Assembly: GCA_029882215.1 (NCBI GenBank)
Contig: JAOULC010000028.1
Location: forward strand, 1 to 39,413
Direction: 5' to 3'
DNA from: Gammaproteobacteria bacterium
GTDB lineage: Bacteria > Pseudomonadota > Gammaproteobacteria > SZUA-229
Length of the DNA stretch: 39,413 nucleotides
In this document: positions 17,942 through 27,424 of the stretch, in pieces
How the letters are laid out: each line of letters opens with the position of its first letter
How positions within the stretch are numbered: the stretch's first letter is position 1
The notes under the pieces: model-generated
Told to the model about the DNA's origin: nothing
Databases searched by the model: none
What the model saw: only the letters and a program-made list of their open reading frames with translations
Translations under genes and position numbers: made by a program

Positions 17942-18021
17942 GTTTTTTGTTTTTATATAAGGCCTAAAGGTAGCATATATTAAAATAGAAAGCCGCTTAA
18001 AGTTCCCATAAATTCACCGCT

Positions 18022-19377
18022 TTATTTATCGGGATCTAGCTCGATAACTCGTGAGCGAATCGCACCGGAGTGGAAATGAATTTTGAGAATATCATCAACC
18101 GCTAATTGCTGGCTAGAGACGATGTTATTGGTATCCTGCAGTCGATTAACGATTGCATAGCCTCTGGCTAGTGTCTGCAAAGGGCTCAGCGCATTGAGTG
18201 TGCGCGCTGATGAAGCCAGTTTATGTTGCTTGATTCGCTGTTGGTTAATATTTGACTGTTTTAGCCGCTCGATCATCGCCTGTAGCTGCTGACGCTTTTG
18301 AGATACTAAACTAGCCGGTGTGTGCTGATGTAAATGGCTGAGTTTAAGCCTTAAAGCAGACTGTTTGCTTAAAAGCCGGTTTTTCCAGACGTTAAACAAG
18401 CGTTTATCAAGGTCTATGCGTCTGTTTTTAAGCTGTGCTAGTCGTGATCGAGGATGCTGTTGTTTAAGTCGCTGCCCGAGCCAGTTCAATTGTTGTTGTC
18501 GTTGTTGAAAGTGCTGCTGCATTAATTGCAGAAGGCGGTCAGTGTAGTAATCATAACTTTGAAGGTAGCTGGACTGATCGGGCGTTACCAGTTCAGCGGC
18601 TGCGCTGGGAGTTGGCGCTCTAACATCCGCCGCAAAATCAGCTATAGTGGTATCGGTTTCATGGCCGATCCCGGTCACAATGGGTATATGACAGGCTACG
18701 ATTGCTCTGGCAACCGCTTCTTCATTGAACGACCATAAGTCTTCCAGTGAGCCACCACCACGAACCAGTAATAATACATCGCACAGCTTATGCTCAGAGG
18801 CCTTATGAATCATCTGAGCGATTTTAGAGGCTGCATCGGTACCTTGTACCGGGACAGGGTAGATGGTTACCGGGATGGCAGGGAAGCGGCGCTCTAAGAC
18901 GCTTAATACATCGCGTATAGCAGCACCTGTGGGTGAGGTGATAACACCAATTCTGCTGGGGAGCGTGGGTGGTTCTTGCTTATTGCTCTCGTCAAATAAG
19001 CCTTCTGTGACCAGCTTTTTCTTTAAATGCTCAAATTGTTGTTGAAGCTGACCATCACCTATTTCCTCAAGGCGATCCACCAGTAGCTGGAATTCCCCCC
19101 GGGCTTCGTAAAACCCAATACGAACTTTTGCCAGAACGTGGCTACCATTCTCTGGCTTAAAATCCAGCAACATATTGCGGTTCCGAAACATAACAGCGCG
19201 GACCTGACAACTTGAGTCCTTAAGGCTGAAATACATGTGACCAGAAGCCGGTTTGGCAAAATTTGAAATTTCACCCTCAATCCACAGCGGCGGTAGATTG
19301 TTCTCAAGCAGATCTTTCACCATGTTATTGAGCTGGCTAATGCTGAGAGGAATGCGGTCTTCTGAAGGTAATGCCAT
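18022..19377 (-). CDS. xseA: Exodeoxyribonuclease VII large subunit
   Basis: XseA is the catalytic subunit of exonuclease VII, which degrades single-stranded DNA together with multiple XseB subunits. The 451-residue protein has an N-terminal OB-fold (WIEGEISNFAKPASGHMYF), the catalytic core with RGGGSLEDLWSFNEE and GIGHETDTTIADFAADVRA, and a long Gln-rich, basic coiled-coil region (about 270-400) that binds XseB. No xseB is in the window. The gene lies between dksA and a small lipoprotein gene, with a terminator separating it from the latter. No promoter was resolved. Confidence 0.96.
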   Translation of the reverse strand: MALPSEDRIPLSISQLNNMVKDLLENNLPPLWIEGEISNFAKPASGHMYFSLKDSSCQVRAVMFRNRNMLLDFKPENGSHVLAKVRIGFYEARGEFQLLVDRLEEIGDGQLQQQFEHLKKKLVTEGLFDESNKQEPPTLPSRIGVITSPTGAAIRDVLSVLERRFPAIPVTIYPVPVQGTDAASKIAQMIHKASEHKLCDVLLLVRGGGSLEDLWSFNEEAVARAIVACHIPIVTGIGHETDTTIADFAADVRAPTPSAAAELVTPDQSSYLQSYDYYTDRLLQLMQQHFQQRQQQLNWLGQRLKQQHPRSRLAQLKNRRIDLDKRLFNVWKNRLLSKQSALRLKLSHLHQHTPASLVSQKRQQLQAMIERLKQSNINQQRIKQHKLASSARTLNALSPLQTLARGYAIVNRLQDTNNIVSSQQLAVDDILKIHFHSGAIRSRVIELDPDK

Positions 19378-19434
19378 GAATACTGCTTAAATTAATTTTT
19401 AGAGAAAGAGGGCTAGTATATAGTTTGTCGGCAT

Positions 19435-19462
19435 AAAAAAGCCGGGCAAGCCCGGCTTTTTT
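19435..19462 (-). terminator. Intrinsic terminator between the small lipoprotein gene and xseA
   Basis: A6, GCCGGG, a CAAG loop, CCCGGC and T6 (19435-19462). It lies 20 nt after the lipoprotein stop on the minus strand. The symmetric A/T runs would also let it act on the plus strand. Confidence 0.85.
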
Positions 19463-19481
19463 AGAAAAATTTAAGCGACAC

Positions 19482-19868
19482 TTAAGAGTGAGGGCCTGCA
19501 TTTTTCTGACTTTCAGCTTGTTGCATGCCAACTTCTGCTTGCTTAGCGGCTTTGTTCAGCAGCTTAATAGCTGTTGTAAAATCGCCTTCTTTTGCAGCTT
19601 TCTCTGCTTTACCAAACAGGGTTTTAGCATGAGATTTGGCTTTTTTCTTATTGATTGAACCATCTTTTTTCACAGGGTTAGGCCAGCGAATGTCGCGCCA
19701 TTCAGCACCGGCTTTCTTTGCTTTATCGACTGTTGCAGTAGTATCTGCAAGTGCCATTTTGTAACCTGCTTCATCGGCGTTGTACATGCCAACTTTAGCC
19801 GCACTGCAACCACTTAGGCCTACTAAGCCTGCTAAGATGATACCAGCTAACGTAGCTTTTTGAATCAT
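19482..19868 (-). CDS. Small lipoprotein resembling SoxXA-binding proteins
   Basis: The 128-residue product has a lipoprotein signal with lipobox LSGC (C21) and serine at +2. The mature part is alanine- and lysine-rich and helical. It has a central WRDIRWPNP motif, a very basic segment (KKKAKSHAKT) and a C-terminal helix pair, KAAKEGDFTTAIKLLNKAAK. The combination of a WRD motif with a TPR-like AxxGDFxxAIKLxxKA repeat recalls the small SoxXA-binding proteins of sulfur oxidisers, but no sox genes are in the window and this name is inference. GAGGAG lies just upstream of the ATG. The gene is divergent from guaB and followed by a strong terminator, so it is probably monocistronic. Confidence 0.75.
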   Translation of the reverse strand: MIQKATLAGIILAGLVGLSGCSAAKVGMYNADEAGYKMALADTTATVDKAKKAGAEWRDIRWPNPVKKDGSINKKKAKSHAKTLFGKAEKAAKEGDFTTAIKLLNKAAKQAEVGMQQAESQKNAGPHS

Positions 19869-20038
19869 TGGAACTCCTCACATACTGGTTTTGAAATAAT
19901 AATTTGGCATTATTAGAAGTTAATAAGTTATTAAGTTATTAATTAACCTGCCTTTCTTAAACGCCGTTCTTATATTTTTAAATATCCGGCCACTTGATTC
20001 TAACGAAGTTGACTCGAAAGTAAAATCATTTTTTATTA

Positions 20039-20083
20039 TTTACCTTTTAACGGGTTAATTCTATAATTAAAGGATTTTATAAT
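20039..20083 (+). promoter_or_regulatory. Promoter region of guaB-guaA
   Basis: TTTACC at 20039-20044, a 17-nt spacer and TATAAT at 20062-20067 make a good sigma-70 match. A second TATAAT at 20078-20083 lies 15 nt before the guaB ATG, with a weaker -35 (TTAATT). The upstream gap, about 19869-20038, is AT-rich and holds no gene. Confidence 0.5.
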
Positions 20084-20098
20084 ATACGCGGGATAGCC

Positions 20099-21562
20099 AT
20101 GCGAATTGTTCAGGATGCTCTTACCTTTGACGATGTTTTACTGATTCCAGCTCATTCTACTGTTGTGCCTAAAGAAGTTGATTTGGCCACTCAGCTGACC
20201 AAGAAGATCAGGATGAATATTCCGCTGCTATCAGCAGCAATGGATACGGTCACCGAGTCCAGACTGGCCATTGCTCTGGCGCAGGAGGGCGGGATCGGTA
20301 TCATCCATAAAAATATGACACCGGCACAGCAGGCTGCTGAGGTTCGTCATGTAAAGAAATATGAAAGTGGGGTTATTGTTGAGCCGATTACGGTTGATTC
20401 GTCGGCTTCTATCCGCGATGTACTGGCTATTACTCAGGAATATAAGATATCTGGAGTGCCTGTCGTCGATGGTGAAGAGCTGGTTGGTATTGTCACCAGC
20501 CGTGATATGCGCTTTGAAACGCAGCTGGATAATCAGGTTTCATCGATCATGACACCAAAAGATAAGCTGGTGACTGTATCGGAAGGTGCCAGCCGTGAAG
20601 AAGTGGCTGCACTATTACACAAGCACCGTATTGAAAAAGTACTGGTAGTGAATGATAAATTTGCCCTGCGTGGCATGGTTACCGTTAAAGATATCCAGAA
20701 ATCGGATGATTTCCCCTATGCCTGTAAAGACGAGCAGGGTCGTTTACGTGTTGGTGCAGCAGTCGGTACCGGTGCGGATACAGAGGAGCGTGTAAAGGCA
20801 CTGGTAGCAGAAAGTGTAGACGTGATTGTGGTAGATACGGCTCATGGTCATTCACAAGGCGTTATCGATCGGGTGAAGTGGGTTAAAGAAAACTTCCCTC
20901 AGGTACAGGTGATCGGTGGCAATATTGCTACTGGTCAGGCGGCGCTTGATCTGGTGGCTGCAGGTGCTGATGCGGTTAAGGTTGGCATTGGCCCGGGCTC
21001 AATTTGTACTACCCGTATTGTGGCTGGTGTTGGTGTACCACAAATTTCTGCGATTGATAATGTTGCCTTGGCTTTACAAGGCACTGGGGTGCCGTTAATT
21101 GCTGATGGTGGTGTGCGTTTCTCCGGTGATATGGCAAAAGCACTGGCTGCCGGTGCTTATAGCATCATGGTGGGGAGTATGTTTGCCGGCACTGAAGAAG
21201 CCCCGGGCGAGATTGAACTGTTTCAGGGACGTTCGTATAAGTCATACCGTGGCATGGGCTCTTTAGGTGCCATGGCGCAGGGCTCCAGTGATCGTTATTT
21301 TCAGGATAATAAAGACGGCGAAGAAAAGCTGGTGCCTGAAGGTATCGAAGGCCGTGTTGCCTATAAAGGTCTGATGGTGAATATTGTGCATCAGCTAATG
21401 GGTGGCGTACGTTCGAGTATGGGTTATGTCGGCTGTAAAAACATGGAAGAAATGCGCACGAAGCCCGAATTCGTCAAAGTGTCTTCGGCTGGTATGCGTG
21501 AATCACATGTGCATGATGTGACCATCACCAAAGAAGCCCCCAATTATCGTATTGAATCTTAA
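20099..21562 (+). CDS. guaB: Inosine-5'-monophosphate dehydrogenase
   Basis: Oxidises IMP to XMP with NAD+, the committing step to GMP. The 487-residue protein has the N-terminal [12 protein letters not shown] motif, a pair of CBS domains inserted at about 93-205, the active-site loop [12 protein letters not shown] with catalytic C303, and the flap segment with [10 protein letters not shown]. Length is typical. guaA follows 89 nt later behind a UUCG-capped hairpin. Confidence 0.98.
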   Translation: MRIVQDALTFDDVLLIPAHSTVVPKEVDLATQLTKKIRMNIPLLSAAMDTVTESRLAIALAQEGGIGIIHKNMTPAQQAAEVRHVKKYESGVIVEPITVDSSASIRDVLAITQEYKISGVPVVDGEELVGIVTSRDMRFETQLDNQVSSIMTPKDKLVTVSEGASREEVAALLHKHRIEKVLVVNDKFALRGMVTVKDIQKSDDFPYACKDEQGRLRVGAAVGTGADTEERVKALVAESVDVIVVDTAHGHSQGVIDRVKWVKENFPQVQVIGGNIATGQAALDLVAAGADAVKVGIGPGSICTTRIVAGVGVPQISAIDNVALALQGTGVPLIADGGVRFSGDMAKALAAGAYSIMVGSMFAGTEEAPGEIELFQGRSYKSYRGMGSLGAMAQGSSDRYFQDNKDGEEKLVPEGIEGRVAYKGLMVNIVHQLMGGVRSSMGYVGCKNMEEMRTKPEFVKVSSAGMRESHVHDVTITKEAPNYRIES

Positions 21563-21578
21563 TTGTAGTAACTTGTAG

Positions 21579-21600
21579 CGCAGCCTTCGGGCTGCGTTTT
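21579..21600 (+). terminator. Hairpin with UUCG loop between guaB and guaA
   Basis: CGCAGCC (21579-21585), TTCG loop, GGCTGCG (21590-21596), then TTTT. The stem is perfect but the T-run is short, so partial termination with read-through into guaA is likely. Confidence 0.7.
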
Positions 21601-21651
21601 AATTTAATTCTCTTTTAATATTGCTTTTACTTTTAGCAAATCAGGTAATCC

Positions 21652-23232
21652 ATGACTCAAACAAATATCCATGATGATCGCATTTTAATACTCGATTTTG
21701 GTTCTCAATACACCCAGCTGATTGCCCGTCGCATTCGTGAAGCGGGTGTTTACTGTGAATTATATGCCTGGGATATTAGCGATGAGGATGTTAAAAACTT
21801 TAAACCGAGCGGTATTGTTTTATCGGGTGGACCGGAAAGCACCATCGGTGAAGATGCACCGGTAGCGCCGCAGATTGTTTTTGAACTGGGTGTGCCGGTA
21901 TTGGGTATTTGCTATGGCATGCAAACCATGGCGGCTCAACTGGGCGGTAAAGTTGAAAATGCAGATCAGCATGAATACGGCTTTGCTAAAGTTCGTGCCC
22001 GAGGTCACACAGCATTATTAAAAGATATTGAAGACGAAGTGACCGAAGAAGGTTACGGCTTGCTTGATGTCTGGATGAGTCACGGCGATCACGTCACCGA
22101 ATTACCGGCTGGCTTTAAACTAATGGCATCAACCGATTCTGCACCGATTGCCGGCATCGCCAATGAAGAGAAGAATTTCTATGGCGTACAGTTTCATCCA
22201 GAGGTAACTCACACACTACAAGGTCAGCGAATCATTGAACGTTTTGTTCATGGTGTTTGTGGATGTGAGTCATTATGGAATGCAAGCAATATTGCGGAAA
22301 ATGCTATTGAAACCATCCGTAAAGATGTTGGTAGTGACGAGGTTGTCTTAGGTTTATCGGGCGGGGTTGACTCATCGGTGGTGGCGGCTTTATTGCATAA
22401 AGCGATTGGTCATCAGCTGACTTGTGTTTTTGTCGATAACGGTTTACTGCGTTATAAAGAAGGCGATCAGGTAATGGCAACCTTCGCTAAAAATATGGGT
22501 GTGAAAGTCATCCGAGTGGATGCTGAAGCACGTTTTCTAGATGCATTAAAAGGCGAGAATGATCCTGAGAAAAAACGCAAAATTATTGGCAATCTGTTTG
22601 TTGATATTTTTGAAGAAGAATCCAATAAATTAAAGAATGCTAAATGGCTGGCGCAGGGTACTATTTATCCGGATGTAATTGAGTCGGCCGGCGCTAAAAC
22701 CGGTAAAGCACATTTAATTAAATCACATCACAATGTGGGTGGTTTGCCGGATTACATGAAGCTGAAACTGTGTGAACCATTGCGTGAGTTATTTAAGGAT
22801 GAGGTGCGCAAGCTGGGTGTTGAATTAGGCTTGCCACATGAAATGGTTTATCGTCACCCTTTCCCAGGGCCGGGTCTGGGTGTGCGTATTTTAGGTGAAG
22901 TGAAAAAGGAATATGCAGATCTTCTGCGTTTAGCCGATCACATCTTTATTGAAGAGTTATTCAAACACGATTTATATCACGGTGTCTCACAAGCGTTCAC
23001 CGTGTTCCTGCCTGTTAAGTCTGTGGGTGTGACAGGGGATGGCCGGCGTTATCAATACGTTGTCTCATTGCGCGCGGTAGAAACCATTGATTTCATGACG
23101 GCTCGCTGGGCACATTTGCCGTATGACTTCCTGGATCTGGTATGCCGTCGTATCGTCAATGAAATTGATGGTATTTCACGCGTGGTTTATGACATTACCG
23201 GTAAACCGCCGGGAACGATTGAGTGGGAATAA
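21652..23232 (+). CDS. guaA: GMP synthase (glutamine-hydrolysing)
   Basis: Converts XMP to GMP using ATP and glutamine ammonia. The 526 residues hold an N-terminal class I glutamine amidotransferase domain with triad C87 (GICYGM), H182 and E184 (FHPEV). An ATP-pyrophosphatase domain with the P-loop SGGVDS (236-241) and the C-terminal dimerisation domain ending in [10 protein letters not shown] follow. It is downstream of guaB as in most gammaproteobacteria, and a terminator follows. Confidence 0.98.
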   Translation: MTQTNIHDDRILILDFGSQYTQLIARRIREAGVYCELYAWDISDEDVKNFKPSGIVLSGGPESTIGEDAPVAPQIVFELGVPVLGICYGMQTMAAQLGGKVENADQHEYGFAKVRARGHTALLKDIEDEVTEEGYGLLDVWMSHGDHVTELPAGFKLMASTDSAPIAGIANEEKNFYGVQFHPEVTHTLQGQRIIERFVHGVCGCESLWNASNIAENAIETIRKDVGSDEVVLGLSGGVDSSVVAALLHKAIGHQLTCVFVDNGLLRYKEGDQVMATFAKNMGVKVIRVDAEARFLDALKGENDPEKKRKIIGNLFVDIFEEESNKLKNAKWLAQGTIYPDVIESAGAKTGKAHLIKSHHNVGGLPDYMKLKLCEPLRELFKDEVRKLGVELGLPHEMVYRHPFPGPGLGVRILGEVKKEYADLLRLADHIFIEELFKHDLYHGVSQAFTVFLPVKSVGVTGDGRRYQYVVSLRAVETIDFMTARWAHLPYDFLDLVCRRIVNEIDGISRVVYDITGKPPGTIEWE

Positions 23233-23259
23233 ACGGATCAGTTTTGTAAAGTAAGGAAT

Positions 23260-23288
23260 AAAAAAGGTTGCGAATAGCAGCCTTTTTT
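23260..23288 (+). terminator. guaA terminator
   Basis: A6, GGTTGC, loop GAATA, GCAGCC, T6 (23260-23288), with one G-U pair in the stem. It lies between guaA and tadA, 27 nt after the guaA stop. Confidence 0.85.
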
Positions 23289-23320
23289 ATTTTGGACATA
23301 ATGACGGATTTTAGAATAAG

Positions 23321-23824
23321 ATGAATAAAGATGAGCACTGGATGCAGCATGCGCTTAAGTTAGCCGGGTTCGCTGAACATAATGGTGAAGTTCCTGTCGG
23401 TGCTGTTGTTGTACAGAATGATATGGTGATTGCCGAGGGCTGGAATCAGCCGATATCAACTCATGATGCAACGGCGCATGCCGAGATAGTGGCGCTCAGA
23501 AAAGCCGGTTACACAATGAGTAACTATCGCTTACCGGACACTACGCTCTATGTAACGCTTGAGCCTTGTGTGATGTGTATCGGTGCATTGATTCATGCCA
23601 GAGTAGGCCGGCTGGTTTACGCGGCGAGTGAGCCTAAAACAGGTGCGATAGAAAGTGCATTTCAGCTGTGTGATAGTGACAAGCACAATCACCGGATTGA
23701 AATTGTTGGCGGTGTATTGGCGGATGAGAGCAGTGAGATGCTAAAAAGGTTCTTTAAAAAGCGCCGTAATGATAAAAAAGGTTTAAAAACTAAAAACAGT
23801 CTCTTTAAGTATATTCCTGAATAA
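23321..23824 (+). CDS. tadA: tRNA adenosine(34) deaminase TadA
   Basis: Deaminates A34 to inosine in the anticodon of tRNA(Arg). The 167-residue protein matches the family in length and has the zinc-dependent deaminase motifs: HAE with H53 and catalytic E55, and PCVMC with C83 and C86. The ribosome-binding site before the ATG is weak. The last 20 nt overlap the end of rsgA on the other strand, and there is no terminator between the two. Confidence 0.96.
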   Translation: MNKDEHWMQHALKLAGFAEHNGEVPVGAVVVQNDMVIAEGWNQPISTHDATAHAEIVALRKAGYTMSNYRLPDTTLYVTLEPCVMCIGALIHARVGRLVYAASEPKTGAIESAFQLCDSDKHNHRIEIVGGVLADESSEMLKRFFKKRRNDKKGLKTKNSLFKYIPE

Positions 23825-24773
23825 TCTTTTTATAGCTGTTAAAACGGATTCGGCTGATTAAGCCCTTGTCAACAGCCTGATTAATCACGCAGCCCGGTTC
23901 AACCTCATGCTTGCAGTTTGAAAACTTACATTGTCCTGCAAGATCTCTTATTTCTTTAAATCCATACAATACATCGTCAACCGAAGTATTCCATAAGCCA
24001 AAGTCTCTGACGCCAGGTGAGTCAATGATATCGCCGCCATCAGGTAAATGATAAAGCATAGAGCTGGTGGTGGTGTGAGTACCTTCACCGCTGGCGGCGG
24101 AGACTTCGCCGACACGGATATCCTGCTGCGGTAAAAGTGTGTTAATGAGTGAGGATTTCCCAACACCTGATAGCCCGACCATAATGGATGTGCGCTTATT
24201 TAACTCTGCTTTAAGCGCTGTTGTGCTGAGGCTGTCTGTAGTGCTGGTTGGTAATACTTTATACCCAAGTTCGCGGTACTCATTTAACAGAGAATTAAGA
24301 TCGGTGTCATCATCAGCCAGATCGGTTTTATTAATAATGATCAGTGCGCGCGCCTGAAGGTTTTCTGTGGCAACCAGATAACGGTCTATTAGATAAAGGT
24401 TTGGTACCGGCTTAATTGCCATGACGATAACAACCTGATCGATATTGGCCGCCATCGGTTTTAATTTGCCACCAAAACCGGGTTTTTTTAGCAGTGTTGT
24501 TCTTTTCAGGATAGCTGTGACAACGGCATCCTGATTTTCTAATTTTTGAATAATAACATTGTCGCCGCAGACGATCTGTTCAATGTTCTGTCTTGGGTGA
24601 CAGCGAACTAGTTCATTGTTTTCAATCTCAACAATAGCTGTTTTGCCGAAATTGGTAATTACCCGTCCCGTTATGCCTGTGGTATCAGCATGTATATCAT
24701 CATGTTGTTCAAGTTGCTGCTGTTGATTTGTTTTAATGCGGCGTTGTTGTTTTTGTGTGAGTCGGCGAGCCAT
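23805..24773 (-). CDS. rsgA: Small-subunit-dependent ribosome GTPase RsgA
   Basis: RsgA is a circularly permuted GTPase that checks late 30S maturation. The 322 residues show an N-terminal OB-fold and then the permuted order: G4 motif NKTD (148-151) before the P-loop GLSGVGKS (200-207) and G3 DSPGVRDFG. A C-terminal zinc-binding knuckle (CKFSNCKHEVEPGC) completes it. Its ATG overlaps the stop of the pterin dehydratase gene by one base (TAATG). In many gammaproteobacteria rsgA and orn are divergent neighbours; here three further genes lie between them. Confidence 0.96.
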   Translation of the reverse strand: MARRLTQKQQRRIKTNQQQQLEQHDDIHADTTGITGRVITNFGKTAIVEIENNELVRCHPRQNIEQIVCGDNVIIQKLENQDAVVTAILKRTTLLKKPGFGGKLKPMAANIDQVVIVMAIKPVPNLYLIDRYLVATENLQARALIIINKTDLADDDTDLNSLLNEYRELGYKVLPTSTTDSLSTTALKAELNKRTSIMVGLSGVGKSSLINTLLPQQDIRVGEVSAASGEGTHTTTSSMLYHLPDGGDIIDSPGVRDFGLWNTSVDDVLYGFKEIRDLAGQCKFSNCKHEVEPGCVINQAVDKGLISRIRFNSYKKIIQEYT

Positions 24774-25108
24774 TATGAAAGCGTAATCTCATTGAGCCGT
24801 GCAGCACAGATAAAGTCATTGACGGAGAGGCTGCCGATACTATGTGTTGTGAAAGTAATTTTGCAGTAATTGTAGCTGACCTGCATATCCGGGTGATGGT
24901 CCTGCCGGTGAAAAATCCAGGCTGCAGCATTTATAAACGCCATTGTTTCATAATAATCTTTAAATTTAAATTCACGACAAATACTTTGCCCTGTCTTATC
25001 AAGATGCCAGAGTAGTTTGAGTTCATCAAGGTAAGTTGCCAGCTGCGGTTTACTGATGAACTCGTCTGTGGTGACAGGTCTGCATTGCTGCTGAGAAAGT
25101 GCCGGCAT
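24773..25108 (-). CDS. phhB: 4a-hydroxytetrahydrobiopterin dehydratase
   Basis: A small pterin-carbinolamine dehydratase that recycles the pterin cofactor of aromatic amino-acid hydroxylases. The 111-residue protein has the family's active-site pattern HHPDMQVSYN and the later THSIGSLSVNDF. Start and stop overlap the flanking genes by one base each (TAATG at both ends), so it is translationally coupled in a chain. No phenylalanine hydroxylase gene is in the window, so its physiological partner is unknown. Confidence 0.9.
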   Translation of the reverse strand: MPALSQQQCRPVTTDEFISKPQLATYLDELKLLWHLDKTGQSICREFKFKDYYETMAFINAAAWIFHRQDHHPDMQVSYNYCKITFTTHSIGSLSVNDFICAARLNEITLS

Positions 25109-25389
25109 TAGAAACGGTAATATTTTTTATTTAAAAAGTTAATGACGGCATCTGTATCTTCGTTAAACCAGGGGGCATTTGTGTTATCACGGCAGACTCG
25201 TACCTGCTTACCCAGTGCTTCAATTGATTTCACGATACGATTCTCTCTTGTATAGACAGTATCTGTATGGCATTTAAGGCAGTGATTTTGATGCACATCT
25301 TTACCGTGTTTCATCATGTCCTGCTTGATATCTGAGGCCTGCGCTATGCCTGAAAATAAAATGAGGCCAAGTAGTATTTTATAAGTCAT
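25108..25389 (-). CDS. Small periplasmic c-type cytochrome
   Basis: The 93-residue product has a signal peptide (cleavage likely after AQA near residue 18) and one haem-binding motif, CLKCH (C37, C40, H41). No methionine and no further histidine follow the motif, so the sixth ligand, if any, must come from upstream: H28, H33, H36 or M25/M26. A lone cysteine lies near residue 67 (VRVCRD). The family is not one I can name; a monohaem cytochrome with unusual ligation is the safest description. It is 4 nt from the M48 peptidase gene and overlaps phhB by one base, so it belongs to the same operon. Confidence 0.8.
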   Translation of the reverse strand: MTYKILLGLILFSGIAQASDIKQDMMKHGKDVHQNHCLKCHTDTVYTRENRIVKSIEALGKQVRVCRDNTNAPWFNEDTDAVINFLNKKYYRF

Positions 25390-25393
25390 TCGG

Positions 25394-26656
25394 TTATTCC
25401 TGATTAGTTAAATGCGCAATTCTGACCGGTGCAGGGGGGTGCGAGTCATAAAAAGCAGAGTGTAAAGGGTCCGGTGTTAATGTGTTTGCATTTTCTTTAT
25501 ATAAATTAACCAGTGCGCGAATAAGATTGTTAGCATCGCTCTGTTTGGCGGCGAATGCATCGGCTTCAAACTCATTTTTACGCGAAAGCATGGTCATTAC
25601 CGGGTGCATAAGGAATGTAAACACAGGCAGCACCATGCTAAATAAAATCAATGCCATATAGGTTGATGTGTTTTGTACACCCAGGGCAGTAAAGAACCAT
25701 GATTGGTTCATCAGCCACGCCAGCAGTGCCAGACCTAATAACGAAATCGCAAAGGACAAGCCGATACTTTTGATGATGTGTTTGTGTTTGAAGTGCCCAA
25801 GCTCATGCGCGAGTACGGCTTCCAGCTCATCATCATCAAGGGTCTTTAGCAGCGTGTCATAAAAAACAATTCTTTTATTGCGGCCAAAGCCTGAGAAATA
25901 AGCATTGCCGTGGCTGGAGCGTTTGGAGCCATCAATTACAAATATGCCGTTACTGGAAAAACCACATCTTTCTAGCAGGTTGGTAATCTTGGTTAAGGTC
26001 GCGCCTTCTTCTAAGGGGGTGAATTTATTAAAGATGGGTGCGATCCAGATTGGGTATGCCCAGGCAATTAAAAGATTAAAGCCCATCCAGACCAGCCAGG
26101 TGTATATCCACCAAAGTTCGCCGGCCCGATCCATTAACCAGAGTACTACAAAAATGAGAGGTACGCCGAGCAGTAATGAAAGTGCGGCGCCTTTGAAAAT
26201 ATCGATGATAAAGGTTCTGACGCTGGTGTTATTAAAGCCAAATTTTTCTTCTATAACAAACGTGCTGTAAGCGGAGAAGGGCAGATCCAGTACAGATGAA
26301 ATCAGCATTAAGGCAAGGATGACGCTAATGCCTGTTAACATGGGATTTAAACCGAAACCCTGAATATTTGTATCGAGCCAGGCAAGTCCGCCGCCGAGTG
26401 TCCAGACTAATAAAAGAGCGGTGTCATAAAGTGCGGGCCAGCGACTAAATTTGTTTTTTGTGGTGGTATAGTCCGCGGCTTTCTGGTGATCTTGCAGCGA
26501 TATCTTGTCTTTAAAGGCATTGGGTACTTCAGCGCGGTTGGCCTGAATATGAGCAATATGACGCTGATTCAGCCAGAATCGAACAATCACGGATAAACTC
26601 AGCATGATTAAAAATAAAACGGTAAAATTATGCAAAACCTGCTCCTGTGGGTACAA
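25394..26656 (-). CDS. M48-family membrane metallopeptidase (Ste24/CAAX protease type)
   Basis: An integral membrane zinc peptidase of 420 residues. It has several transmembrane segments, the catalytic motif HELGH (H284, E285, H288), the third-ligand region ENEFEAD and the conserved NAYFSGFGRNKRIVFYDTL segment just before the active site. Size and layout fit the Ste24-type (CAAX prenyl protease 1-like) branch rather than the shorter HtpX. Its bacterial substrate is not known. It is the first gene of a four-gene minus-strand chain ending with rsgA and is divergent from orn. Confidence 0.9.
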   Translation of the reverse strand: MYPQEQVLHNFTVLFLIMLSLSVIVRFWLNQRHIAHIQANRAEVPNAFKDKISLQDHQKAADYTTTKNKFSRWPALYDTALLLVWTLGGGLAWLDTNIQGFGLNPMLTGISVILALMLISSVLDLPFSAYSTFVIEEKFGFNNTSVRTFIIDIFKGAALSLLLGVPLIFVVLWLMDRAGELWWIYTWLVWMGFNLLIAWAYPIWIAPIFNKFTPLEEGATLTKITNLLERCGFSSNGIFVIDGSKRSSHGNAYFSGFGRNKRIVFYDTLLKTLDDDELEAVLAHELGHFKHKHIIKSIGLSFAISLLGLALLAWLMNQSWFFTALGVQNTSTYMALILFSMVLPVFTFLMHPVMTMLSRKNEFEADAFAAKQSDANNLIRALVNLYKENANTLTPDPLHSAFYDSHPPAPVRIAHLTNQE

Positions 26657-26692
26657 ATGCTATCAATCGCTATATATTACCCTACTATTGAA

Positions 26693-26706
26693 TCATAAGC
26701 TTATGA
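26693..26706. repeat. 14-bp perfect palindrome between M48 gene and orn
   Basis: TCATAAGCTTATGA reads the same on both strands and lies in the 134-nt gap between two divergent genes. That is a position where an operator could act on both; no regulator is identified. Confidence 0.4.
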
Positions 26707-26790
26707 GATTATTAAGGTTATTGATTGCTGTAGCGGCTGACTTACTCGCTGGCAGGGTTTATTCTATCAATGTTAATTATGGGATGAGAA

Positions 26791-27351
26791 ATGACTGAGC
26801 AAAGTCAGACTGACAAAAAAGAGAATTTAATCTGGATTGATCTGGAGATGACCGGGTTAGAGCCACAAACTGACCGGATTATTGAAATTGCCACGATTGT
26901 GACCGATAAGCAGTTGAATATTCTGGCGCAAGGTCCTGAACTGGCTATTCATGTCAGTGATGAATACCTGGATGGTATGGATGAGTGGTGTACTAATCAG
27001 CACGGTATGTCCGGTCTGACTCAGCGCGTTAAAGACAGCAAAATCCTGGATGCTGATGCTGAGAAACAAACGCTGCAGTTCTTAGAGCAGTATGTGGAGA
27101 AAGGCGCTTCACCGATGTGTGGTAACAGTATTTGTCAGGATCGTCGTTTTCTGGCTAAATGGATGCCTGAACTGGAAGAATTTTTTCATTATCGCAATCT
27201 TGACGTGAGCTCATTAAAAGAACTGGCTAACCGTTGGGCACCGGGTAGTATCAAAGGTTTTGAGAAGAAAGGTTCCCATCTTGCGATGGATGATATTAAA
27301 GACTCGATTGCTGAGCTGGCTTTTTATCGGGAGAAAATCCTGAAAATATAG
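26791..27351 (+). CDS. orn: Oligoribonuclease
   Basis: A 3'-to-5' exonuclease of the DEDDh group that finishes degradation of very short RNAs, including pGpG from cyclic-di-GMP turnover. The 186 residues have the first catalytic motif WIDLEMTG (D17, E19), NSICQDRRF with the second-motif aspartate, and the C-terminal H-L-A-M-D-D motif. GGGATGAG lies immediately before the ATG. An intrinsic terminator lies 110 nt downstream. Confidence 0.97.
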   Translation: MTEQSQTDKKENLIWIDLEMTGLEPQTDRIIEIATIVTDKQLNILAQGPELAIHVSDEYLDGMDEWCTNQHGMSGLTQRVKDSKILDADAEKQTLQFLEQYVEKGASPMCGNSICQDRRFLAKWMPELEEFFHYRNLDVSSLKELANRWAPGSIKGFEKKGSHLAMDDIKDSIAELAFYREKILKI

Positions 27352-27424
27352 TGTGTCATGCACATTTAACAATGTTGTGACCCGGATCGGTATTTATTTT
27401 AACTCATTAGGCTATTATTTAATC

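Noticed and set aside
19911-19945. Repeated AAGTTATT-like units upstream of the small lipoprotein gene
   Set aside because: Only two imperfect AT-rich copies; this is expected by chance in such sequence and is not a CRISPR or iteron array.
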